Shown piece after piece: positions 22,694 to 28,176 of a stretch of DNA of 28,176 nt. The position numbers and the translations under genes were made by a program. This DNA comes from DATEDA01 sp035286595. Lineage in GTDB: Bacteria > Pseudomonadota > Gammaproteobacteria > Burkholderiales > SG8-39. Every line of letters begins with the position of its first letter. The first letter of the stretch is position 1. The notes under the pieces were generated by a model that made no database searches, was not told the origin of the DNA, and saw nothing but the letters and a program-made list of their open reading frames with translations. Location: contig DATEDA010000252.1 of assembly GCA_035286595.1 (NCBI GenBank), positions 1 through 28,176 on the forward strand. The letters run 5' to 3'.

Positions 22694-22947
22694 GGCGAGT
22701 CCTCCTTCGTGTCGAGCGCGTCATCGGAGTATTGGTAGACCATCGTCGCGGCCAGCACGCCTCGCATGCTGTGCAGGCGCATGACCGTGTCGGCGGCCGG
22801 GACTCCGGGCGTGTCCTCGACGGTCACGATGAACCGGCCGTCGGGGGTCTCGGCATGGATCTCCACCCCCGGCAGCGCCTCGAGCTGTGCGCGCACGTCC
22901 TCCCGGCTGCAGGGCATGGCGCTGACGACGGCGCTCGAGATGTCCAT
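22690..22947 (-). CDS. napD: NapA signal-peptide chaperone NapD
   Basis: NapD binds the twin-arginine signal of NapA in the cytoplasm and holds back export until the cofactor is in place. The 85-residue product has the small ferredoxin-like fold pattern of the family, with ISSAVVSAMPC at the start, LPGVEIHAETPDGRFIVTVED in the middle and TMVYQYSDD near the end. It begins at ATG 22947, three bases after the napF stop, and its own stop overlaps napA (ATGA, 22690-22693). Tight packing points to one transcript napFDABC. Confidence 0.95.
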   Translation of the reverse strand: MDISSAVVSAMPCSREDVRAQLEALPGVEIHAETPDGRFIVTVEDTPGVPAADTVMRLHSMRGVLAATMVYQYSDDALDTKEDSP

Positions 22948-22950
22948 GGC

Positions 22951-23427
22951 TCAAGCCGAGACCGTGATCGCGGACACGGGGCACGCCGCGACGCACGCGC
23001 CGCAGCCGGTGCAGCGGTCGGGGTCGATCGCGGGGGTCGGCGCGGCGCCCGGCACGGACCGGAAGCGGATGGCGCGGGCCTCGCAGCGTTCGGCGCACGC
23101 GGAGCAGACGACGCGGTTCAGCGCGAGGCAGCTCGCGTCGATGGCGGCTTTCAGGGCCCAGGGAGCGGCGGCGGTGCGCTCGAGCGCATGCGGCTTGCAG
23201 GCGTCGACGCAGGCGCCGCACAAGGTGCAGCCGCCCCTGGCGAAATCCACTTCGGGGAATCCGCCCGAGCCGCGGACGAGGATGTGCTCGGGGCAGGCGG
23301 CGATGCAGGCGTCGCAGCGCGTGCATCGGGCAAGGAACTCGAGCTCGGCGGCAGCCCACGGCGGGCGCGGGCTCGCGCTCCCGCCGAAGCGGCCGCGCAG
23401 AAACTGCCGTCTAGTCTGGCCGCTCAC
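22951..23427 (-). CDS. napF: Ferredoxin-type protein NapF
   Basis: NapF is an iron-sulfur protein that helps mature or assemble NapA in the cytoplasm. From GTG 23427 it has 158 residues. Three [4Fe-4S] cysteine groups are visible: CTRCDACIAACP, CTLCGACVDAC and CTGCGACVAACP, plus the extra CSACAERCEA cluster-like group. The N-terminus VSGQTRRQFLRGRF matches the start of E. coli NapF. The frame is open further upstream, to an ATG at 23604, but that part has no family similarity and crosses a terminator hairpin. It heads the nap operon; a FNR-type site lies 44-57 bases upstream. No napE, napG or napH is present. Confidence 0.93.
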   Translation of the reverse strand: MSGQTRRQFLRGRFGGSASPRPPWAAAELEFLARCTRCDACIAACPEHILVRGSGGFPEVDFARGGCTLCGACVDACKPHALERTAAAPWALKAAIDASCLALNRVVCSACAERCEARAIRFRSVPGAAPTPAIDPDRCTGCGACVAACPVSAITVSA

Positions 23428-23470
23428 GATCGGGTCAGGTGGGCGTAGACCGCGACATTCTCCCGCAAAC

Positions 23471-23484
23471 TTGATCCCGGTCAA
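23471..23484. promoter_or_regulatory. FNR/Anr-type site before napF
   Basis: TTGATCCCGGTCAA matches TTGAT-N4-ATCAA at nine of ten positions. Its centre is 31 bases from TCTACG (23444-23449 on the minus strand), a weak -10 (three of six). That is a class II activator layout for napF, with transcription starting near 23437 and a leader of about 10 bases before GTG 23427. Confidence 0.75.
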
Positions 23485-23521
23485 ACGGGGACCCCCTTTC
23501 CGGACAGCAGGGAGCACTCCC

Positions 23522-23572
23522 AAAAAAGCGGCGGAGCGCTTTCGGCCCTTGCGGGCCTCGGCAGCTCCGCCG
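23522..23572 (-). terminator. Strong intrinsic terminator between menA and napF
   Basis: Read on the minus strand, a nine-base-pair stem CGGCGGAGC / GCTCCGCCG (arms 23572-23564 and 23537-23529), with inner GGCCC/GGGCC pairs, is followed by TTTTTT (23527-23522). It will end transcripts coming from menA (stop 23651) and isolates the nap promoter downstream. On the plus strand no T-run follows, so it works one way. Confidence 0.85.
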
Positions 23573-23582
23573 AACACCAGGA
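23522..23582 (-). ncRNA. Candidate FNR-driven short RNA (low confidence)
   Basis: A FNR-type site (23616-23629) lies 31 bases from CACCAT (23594-23589, minus strand), a possible weak -10. A transcript from there would begin near 23582 and meet the intrinsic terminator almost at once, giving a hairpin RNA of roughly 60 bases ending near 23522. This layout is like small anaerobically induced RNAs such as FnrS, but no sequence similarity is claimed. The simpler reading is a menA terminator plus an accessory nap site. Confidence 0.25.
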
Positions 23583-23615
23583 AATTCCATGGTGCCAGGG
23601 CCAACGGGACCCTTT

Positions 23616-23629
23616 CTGATCTAGATCAA
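23616..23629. promoter_or_regulatory. FNR/Anr-type site between menA and napF
   Basis: CTGATCTAGATCAA (TTGATCTAGATCAG on the minus strand) matches the FNR consensus at nine of ten positions. It lies just past the menA stop and upstream of the menA/napF terminator, about 195 bases from the napF start. It may drive a short terminated transcript or act as a second, upstream site for the nap promoter. Confidence 0.6.
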
Positions 23630-23650
23630 CAGATTCGGCGTGAACTGGAC

Positions 23651-24607
23651 TCAGAGCATGCGCGGCAGAACGAACGACGCGGCGAGCGCTACGGCGAAGG
23701 CGAGCTCGAGCAACGCGGTCTCGGCGAGCAGGCCGTTGAGCCACCTGCCGGGGGGCCGCCGATGGACCAGCCACGTGAGCCTCGCCGCCCATGGCAGCGT
23801 GACCATCGGGACGGCGACGGTCGAGCCCGCGTTCGCGAGGAGGCCGAGCACGGGAAGTAGCGTGAACGGCACGAGCAACAGCACGCCGTACTCGACCCGG
23901 GCGAAGCGACCGCCCAGACAGGCAGCGAGCGTGTGCTTGCCGGCGCGCCGGTCGGAATCGATGTCCCGGTAGTTGTTGACCGCCAGCACCGCCGCCGCGA
24001 GCAGGCCGACCATCGCGCCGGCGGCGATCGCGCTCCAGCCGACCGACCCGGCCTGCAGGTAGTAGCTGCCGGAGACCGCTACCAGCCCGAAGAACGCGAG
24101 CACGAAGACTTCGCCGAGTCCCGTGTACGCGATCGGTCGCGCCCCGCTCGTGTACGCCATTCCCGCGGCGATCGAGGCGATGCCGGCGAGAAGGATCGGC
24201 CACCCCCCGCGCCCGACAAGGTAGGCTCCCAGCACGAGCGCGAGCCCGAAGGCGAGCCGCGCGGCGCACTCCACCTGCGCGGCGGCGAGCCAGCCCGCGC
24301 TGGCAGCGCGCGGCGGTCCGATCCGATCCGGGCCGTCGGCGCCACGCCGGGAGTCGCCGGCGTCGTTCTGCAGGTTGGTCCCCACCTGGATGAGAACGGC
24401 GACGAGCAGTGCGGCCGCCATCGGCAGCGCGTCGAAACGCCCCGCTTCCGCGAAGGCGAGCGCGGTGCCGACGAGGACCGGGGCGACGGCGATCGTCAGC
24501 GTGCGGGGCCGCACCGCGAGCACCCACGCCGTCAGCGCGCCGGGTCGGCCCGCGCCCCGTTGCTGTCGCTCCCCGGCGGCCAGCGCGCCCGGCGTCATGT
24601 CCGCCAT
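23651..24607 (-). CDS. menA: 1,4-dihydroxy-2-naphthoate polyprenyltransferase (MenA)
   Basis: MenA is an inner-membrane UbiA-family enzyme that attaches the polyprenyl tail to 1,4-dihydroxy-2-naphthoate, giving demethylmenaquinone. The 318-residue product has about eight or nine membrane segments. The first aspartate-rich motif is NDAGDSRRGADGPDR (about 81-95) and the second NNYRDIDSDRRAGKHTLA (about 213-230), both in MenA rather than UbiA form; they bind Mg2+ and the prenyl diphosphate. The N-terminus has the family block RPRTLTIAVAPVLVG. ATG 24607 has the ribosome site GGAGAGGA. A FNR-type site lies upstream in the divergent region and a terminator follows. Placed beside nap genes, it suggests menaquinol as donor for nitrate reduction; other men genes are not in the window. 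Confidence 0.92.
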   Translation of the reverse strand: MADMTPGALAAGERQQRGAGRPGALTAWVLAVRPRTLTIAVAPVLVGTALAFAEAGRFDALPMAAALLVAVLIQVGTNLQNDAGDSRRGADGPDRIGPPRAASAGWLAAAQVECAARLAFGLALVLGAYLVGRGGWPILLAGIASIAAGMAYTSGARPIAYTGLGEVFVLAFFGLVAVSGSYYLQAGSVGWSAIAAGAMVGLLAAAVLAVNNYRDIDSDRRAGKHTLAACLGGRFARVEYGVLLLVPFTLLPVLGLLANAGSTVAVPMVTLPWAARLTWLVHRRPPGRWLNGLLAETALLELAFAVALAASFVLPRML

Positions 24608-24658
24608 ATGAGTCCTCTCCGGTTCGCGCCGAACATAGCTTCGGGGGGCGAGCCGCGT

Positions 24659-24672
24659 TTGATCTCCGTCAA
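24659..24672. promoter_or_regulatory. FNR/Anr-type site upstream of menA
   Basis: TTGATCTCCGTCAA matches TTGAT-N4-ATCAA at nine of ten positions. Its centre is 31 bases from TATGTT (24637-24632 on the minus strand, four of six to TATAAT), a class II activator layout for menA, with a start near 24625 and an 18-base leader that carries the ribosome site. For the divergent cytochrome gene it would be a more distant upstream site. Confidence 0.75.
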
Positions 24673-24715
24673 AGCCGATGCACGAGCCGATGAGCAGAGA
24701 AAAGCGTCGCGTCCC

Positions 24716-24729
24716 TTAACGTGGATCAA
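24716..24729. promoter_or_regulatory. Weaker FNR/Anr-type site upstream of the diheme cytochrome
   Basis: TTAACGTGGATCAA has one perfect half (ATCAA) and one weak half (TTAAC), eight of ten in all. Its centre is 32 bases from GAGGAT (24752-24757), a poor -10 (three of six). If used, transcription would start near 24764, about 20 bases before the ATG at 24784, with AGGAGGT in the leader. Confidence 0.5.
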
Positions 24730-24783
24730 CAAGCCACCACAGGATCGGACAGAGGATGGTGCATATGTAGAGGAGGTGTCGTC

Positions 24784-25446
24784 ATGGCTCGCGAACTGCT
24801 CGTCGAAGGGGATTCGCAGTTCATCAGGGTTTCGATGCCGCTGATAGTCGCGGTCGTGCTTGCGTGCGCGGCGCCGATCGCGCCGCGCGAGGTGCGAGCC
24901 CAGACCGGCGAGCGCAGTGGAAAGGAGGTGGTCGATGCGGTGTGCGTCGCGTGCCACGGAACGGGCGCGAGCGGTGCGCCGAGGATCGGCGACAGAAAAG
25001 CGTGGGCCAAGCGCGCATCGGAGGGCCTCACAAGCCTCACCGAGCACGCGATCAAGGGCATTCGGCAGATGCCGCCGCACGGGGGCAGTCCGAACCTCAC
25101 CGATCTCGAAATCGCCCGCGCGATCACCTACATGGTCAACCAGTCGGGGGGCCGCTGGATCGAGCCAGTCAGCGTGAAAGACTTGGGTGCCGAGCGCAGC
25201 GGCGAGCAGATCGTACGGGCACAGTGCTTCAAGTGCCACGAGGCGGGCGTCGGCGGCGCACCCAAGATCGGTGATCGGGCTGCCTGGGCGCCGCGACTCA
25301 AGAACGGACTGGATAACACCGTCCGCTCCGCGGTCAAGGGACACGGCGGCATGCCCGCCCGTGGCGGCATGGCAAATCTCACCGATTCCGAGCTCCGGAG
25401 CGCGATCGTGTACATGTTCAGCCAGGGGGCTGCCCCCGCCAAGTAA
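24784..25446 (+). CDS. Tandem diheme cytochrome c5-type protein
   Basis: This is a periplasmic electron carrier of 220 residues made of two copies of a cytochrome c5-like domain. A signal peptide or anchor precedes them (hydrophobic about 17-32, cleavage after VRAQ likely). Domain 1 has CVACH (about 54-58) and domain 2 CFKCH (about 148-152). The domains repeat the same blocks: GERSGKEVVDA / AERSGEQIVRA, GAPRIGDRKAWAKR / GAPKIGDRAAWAPR, AIKGIRQMPPHGG / AVKGHGGMPARGG, and NLTDLEIARAITYM / NLTDSELRSAIVYM. The methionines in MPPHGG and MPARGG are the probable axial heme ligands. ATG 24784 has a strong ribosome site (AGGAGGT, 24770-24776). FNR-type sites upstream suggest low-oxygen expression; the partner is unknown. 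Confidence 0.9.
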   Translation: MARELLVEGDSQFIRVSMPLIVAVVLACAAPIAPREVRAQTGERSGKEVVDAVCVACHGTGASGAPRIGDRKAWAKRASEGLTSLTEHAIKGIRQMPPHGGSPNLTDLEIARAITYMVNQSGGRWIEPVSVKDLGAERSGEQIVRAQCFKCHEAGVGGAPKIGDRAAWAPRLKNGLDNTVRSAVKGHGGMPARGGMANLTDSELRSAIVYMFSQGAAPAK

Positions 25447-25461
25447 CCTCCTCGTTCCCTT

Positions 25462-25475
25462 CTGATCTGGATCAA
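25462..25475. promoter_or_regulatory. FNR/Anr-type site before the catechol dioxygenase gene
   Basis: CTGATCTGGATCAA matches the FNR consensus at nine of ten positions. It lies 15 bases after the cytochrome stop. Its centre is 32 bases from TACGGT (25498-25503; T, A and final T match), an activator position for the dioxygenase gene with a start near 25510 and a leader of about 25 bases. An FNR site before an oxygen-using enzyme is unexpected. Confidence 0.65.
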
Positions 25476-25534
25476 GCCGACCGCCCGGAGTCGGCGGTAC
25501 GGTCCGCTCGAGAGGACCTGAAGGGAGCCGTCCG

Positions 25535-26539
25535 ATGCCCAATCGAACCGAACCAATTCAAGACATCGCGCATCTTGGCAGCGTCGAGCTGCTCACGCCG
25601 AAGCCGGACCGAAGCCGCTGGTACTTCGAGAACGTCCTCGGCATGGAGGCCGTGTACAGCAGGGCGGAATCCGTCTATCTCCGCGGGTACGGTGACTACG
25701 CCACCGCCACGGTGAAACTCACCGCGGCCAGGCAGGCGGGGGTGGGCGCCATTGCCTGGCGGACAGTTAGTACCGAGGCGCTAGCCCGGCGCGCTGACGC
25801 GATCAAGCGCACCGGTCTGGGGCTGGGGTGGAGCGACGGCGATTTTGGTCGCGGCCCGTCCTACCGTTTCCGGGACCCGGACGGCCACCCCATGGAGATC
25901 TACTACGAGGAGCAGCGGTACCGCGCACCCGATCACCTCCGTTCCACGCTCAAGAACCTGCCGCAGAAGTACACCGGCCGAGGCGTGAACGTCCGGCGCA
26001 TCGATCACCTCGCGCTGTTCGCGAAGGACGTCGCGGCGAATCGCGAGTTCGCGCAGCAGCTGCTCGGGTTCCAGCTTCGCGAGCAGGTGCTGTTCGACAA
26101 CGGCCGCACCGAGCTCGGGTCGTGGCTGAGTCCGTCGCCCGTGCATCATCAGGTGGCCTACGTGAAGGACACGAGCGGTGGAAGCGGCCGGCTTCACCAC
26201 TTCTCGCTGTGGGTGGACAGCCGCGAGGAGGTGCTGCGCGCCGCCGATCTCCTCGCCGAGAACGGCATCTTCATCGAGGCCGGACCGTCGAAGCACAACA
26301 ACTCACAGGGCTTCTACCTCTATTCCTACGAGCCCGGCGGGAACCGCATCGAGGTCTACTCCGGCAGTTATCTCGTCTTTGCGCCCGACTGGGAGCCGGT
26401 GACGTGGAACGAAGAGGAGCGCGGGACCGGAGTCTACTGGGGCGGAGCGTTGCCGGAGAGCTTCATCAACTACGGGACTCCGGACGTGCCAACGCCTCTC
26501 CCGGTGACGGAGAAGACGCCGGTGTTCGACCCCTATTGA
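25535..26539 (+). CDS. Catechol 2,3-dioxygenase (extradiol, vicinal oxygen chelate family)
   Basis: This is a cytoplasmic Fe(II) enzyme that opens catechol-type rings next to the two hydroxyls using O2. The 334-residue protein is a two-domain VOC protein. The N-terminal domain (about 10-135) has lost metal ligands; the C-terminal domain (about 152-285) keeps them: His158 in RRIDHLAL, His221 or His222 in RLHHFSLW, and Glu273 in NRIEVYSG. The extradiol signature is intact, with His254, Tyr263 and EPGGNRIE. From memory the sequence is of the Bacillus PheB-like group rather than the Pseudomonas XylE group. ATG 25535 follows GAAGGGAG. No other ring-degradation gene is in the window, so its substrate is unproven; it may be a stand-alone or detoxifying enzyme. 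Confidence 0.9.
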   Translation: MPNRTEPIQDIAHLGSVELLTPKPDRSRWYFENVLGMEAVYSRAESVYLRGYGDYATATVKLTAARQAGVGAIAWRTVSTEALARRADAIKRTGLGLGWSDGDFGRGPSYRFRDPDGHPMEIYYEEQRYRAPDHLRSTLKNLPQKYTGRGVNVRRIDHLALFAKDVAANREFAQQLLGFQLREQVLFDNGRTELGSWLSPSPVHHQVAYVKDTSGGSGRLHHFSLWVDSREEVLRAADLLAENGIFIEAGPSKHNNSQGFYLYSYEPGGNRIEVYSGSYLVFAPDWEPVTWNEEERGTGVYWGGALPESFINYGTPDVPTPLPVTEKTPVFDPY

Positions 26540-26599
26540 CGCGCTCCTGACGAGTCATGCCGGCTGTTCGGTGAGGCTCTCATCGGCTGCGGTGCGGCG

Positions 26600-28176
26600 A
26601 TGACGGCACAGGCGGCGCGAGGGTCGGAAGCGATGGTCGCGGCGCTGCGCGCCCCGGGCCGGTATCCGCATCCGGTCGAGCGGGTCGAGCTGCTTGAGAC
26701 GCACATCTCCTGGGTGCTGCTGACCGGCCGCTACGCCTACAAGCTGAAGAAGCCGCTCGCCCTCGGGTTCCTCGACTTCAGCACGCTCGACGCGCGCCGG
26801 CGCGCGTGCGAGGACGAGCTGCGGCTGAATCGCCGCACCGCACCCGAGCTGTATCTCGAGGTGGTGCCGGTGACCGGCACCGAGGCCGACCCCCTGATCG
26901 GCGGCGAGGGGCCAACGATCGATTATGCCGTCAAGATGCGCGAGTTCCCGCAGAGTGCGCTCCTCGACCGCGTCGCCGCGCGCGGCGAGCTGTCGTCCGA
27001 GCAGATGGACGAGCTCGCCGGCACGATCGCCGAGTTCCACGCGCGCGTTGATCGCGCCGAGCCGCAGAGCGAGTTCGGGACGGAGCACGCGGTGATCGAC
27101 CCGGCGCGCCAAAACTTCGCCCAGATCTTACCGCTCGTCACCGACCTCGAAAGCGAGGCCGCGCTCCGACGCCTCGCCAGCTGGACCGAGCGCGAGTTCG
27201 GCCGTTGCTGCGACGCCTTCGCCGCACGCCGCCGAGACGGTTTCGTGCGCGAGTGCCACGGCGACCTGCACCTGAGGAACCTGGTGCTCCTCGAGGGGCG
27301 CGTCCTGCCCTTCGACTGCCTCGAGTTCAACGCGGCGTTGCGCTGGATCGACGTCGCCGCCGAAGTCGCGTTCGTCGTGATGGATCTCATCGATCATCGC
27401 CTCGCCGCACACGCCTGGCGCTTTCTCGACGCCTACCTAGCGGAGACCGGCGATTACGGCGGGCTCGCGGTGCTACGCTTCTACCTTGTGTACCGGGCCA
27501 TGGTGCGCGCGAAGATCGCCTGCATGCGCGCGCAGCAGCTGCCCGAGGGCGCGGCGCAGCGGACGCAGGCCGCCGTGGAGTGCCGCGAGTATCTGTGCCT
27601 CGCGGAGGCGTTCGCCGCTCTCGACCGGCGGGCGCTCATCGTGACCCGTGGACTCTCGGGCTCGGGAAAGACCGTGATTTCCCGTTTGCTCGTCGAGGAA
27701 CTGGGCGTGATTCGCGTACGGTCCGACGTCGAGCGGAAGCGCCTGCACGGGCTCGCCGCTGCCGAGCGGACCGGCGCCGCGGTCGGCGCGGGGATCTATA
27801 CGCCGGAGGCGACGCGCGGTACCTACGAGCGACTGCGCGAGGTGGCGCGGACGATCGTCGAGGCGGGCTTCCCCGCGGTCGTCGACGCGACGTTCCTCGC
27901 GCGCGCCGATCGCGATGCCTTCCGGGCGCTCGCGCGCATGCTCGGCGTCCCGTTTGCGATCGCCGCCTGCGAGGCGCCGGAGCCGGTGCTGCGCGAGCGA
28001 ATTGCGGCGCGGAACCGCGCCGGCGCGGACGCGTCGGAGGCCACCCTCGACGTTCTGTCGCGGCAGGTTCTCGCCGCCGAGCCGCTCTCGGCTGCGGAAC
28101 GCACCTTCGCAGTGGCCATCGACACGCGGAGCAGCCTCGACCGGCTGCGTGCGAGCGCACTGGCACTGGGCGCGCG
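26600..28176 (+). CDS. Fused aminoglycoside-phosphotransferase-like / P-loop kinase protein (3'-truncated)
   Basis: The frame runs open to the right end of the window (525 codons visible), so the stop is missing. The N-terminal half (about 1-340) resembles aminoglycoside phosphotransferases/choline kinases: the lysine in YAYKLKKPLALGFLD, the catalytic-loop block CHGDLHLRNLVLLEG and the metal-binding FDCLEFN. The C-terminal half (from about 345) is a P-loop kinase: Walker A GLSGSGKT, RSDVERKR, and VVDATFLARADR as the Walker B-like region. Such fusions (about 520 residues) are widespread and uncharacterised, so this is nearly complete. It may phosphorylate a small molecule; drug resistance is not implied. 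ATG 26600 has no clear ribosome site; ATG 26633 is an alternative. Confidence 0.88.
   Translation, partial: MTAQAARGSEAMVAALRAPGRYPHPVERVELLETHISWVLLTGRYAYKLKKPLALGFLDFSTLDARRRACEDELRLNRRTAPELYLEVVPVTGTEADPLIGGEGPTIDYAVKMREFPQSALLDRVAARGELSSEQMDELAGTIAEFHARVDRAEPQSEFGTEHAVIDPARQNFAQILPLVTDLESEAALRRLASWTEREFGRCCDAFAARRRDGFVRECHGDLHLRNLVLLEGRVLPFDCLEFNAALRWIDVAAEVAFVVMDLIDHRLAAHAWRFLDAYLAETGDYGGLAVLRFYLVYRAMVRAKIACMRAQQLPEGAAQRTQAAVECREYLCLAEAFAALDRRALIVTRGLSGSGKTVISRLLVEELGVIRVRSDVERKRLHGLAAAERTGAAVGAGIYTPEATRGTYERLREVARTIVEAGFPAVVDATFLARADRDAFRALARMLGVPFAIAACEAPEPVLRERIAARNRAGADASEATLDVLSRQVLAAEPLSAAERTFAVAIDTRSSLDRLRASALALGA

Noticed and set aside
20444..22738. A 764-codon open frame on the plus strand opposite napA
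   Set aside because: It is antisense to an intact NapA with all cofactor motifs. The translation is low-complexity, rich in Arg, Ala and His, which is typical of the frame opposite a GC-rich gene.
23428..23604. An upstream extension of napF from ATG 23604
   Set aside because: The added residues have no NapF similarity, no ribosome site is seen, and the stretch crosses a strong intrinsic terminator. GTG 23427 gives the family's normal N-terminus.
25794..25806. CTGAC-N3-ATCAA inside the dioxygenase gene as a seventh FNR site
   Set aside because: The spacer is three bases instead of four and the site lies inside a coding region far from any promoter.
1..28176. tRNA or rRNA genes, CRISPR arrays, insertion sequences, phage genes, attachment sites
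   Set aside because: None was seen by eye on either strand: no transposase or integrase product, no regularly spaced repeats and no tRNA-like cloverleaf with the usual TTCGA arm. A covariance-model search was not possible here.

Overview
The window is a GC-rich, densely packed chromosomal segment of a Gram-negative proteobacterium, most likely a betaproteobacterium. The evidence is SecD/SecF, a long-type PurB, a MnmA-NudJ pair, many periplasmic c-type cytochromes, a napFDABC periplasmic nitrate reductase operon and an Fe-S FNR/Anr-type regulator. No lineage is pinned down. I see no rRNA, tRNA, CRISPR array, insertion sequence or prophage. Both window ends cut a gene: secD at the left and a phosphotransferase/P-loop protein at the right.

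Layout. (1) 2-2025: end of secD, then secF. (2) 2124-3524: a cytochrome c' and a diheme cytochrome c, separated by an intrinsic terminator. (3) 3521-10082: housekeeping genes. On the minus strand are purB and an aminotransferase-nudJ-mnmA operon. On the plus strand are a glutathione S-transferase, an unknown membrane protein and a YceI protein. (4) 10170-12505: an acetylpolyamine-amidohydrolase-like deacetylase diverges from a DAHP synthase. (5) 12525-19043: a block for low-oxygen life. It holds hemN with a SafE-like membrane protein (minus), a divergent PAS histidine kinase and NarL-type regulator, then a row of lone receiver domain, FNR-type regulator, universal stress protein and tetraheme NapC/NirT. 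(6) 19132-23427: napFDABC on the minus strand. (7) 23651-24607: menA. (8) 24784-26539: a tandem diheme cytochrome c5-type protein and a catechol 2,3-dioxygenase. (9) 26600 to the end: a fused aminoglycoside-phosphotransferase-like/P-loop kinase protein.

How it fits together. The FNR-type regulator keeps the three clustered N-terminal cysteines, the distal cysteine and the E-x2-S-R recognition helix expected to read TTGAT-N4-ATCAA. Six near-matches to that site were found by eye. All are intergenic, and each lies 31-32 bp (centre to centre) from a possible, usually weak, -10 hexamer. They precede hemN (shared with the kinase), napF, menA, the diheme cytochrome and the dioxygenase, and one lies between menA and napF. 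The picture is a local regulon for anaerobic heme synthesis, menaquinone synthesis, quinol oxidation by NapC and nitrate reduction by NapAB. The parts most worth a second look are a possible FNR-driven short RNA or attenuator between menA and napF, and an activator-position FNR site before an oxygen-consuming dioxygenase.
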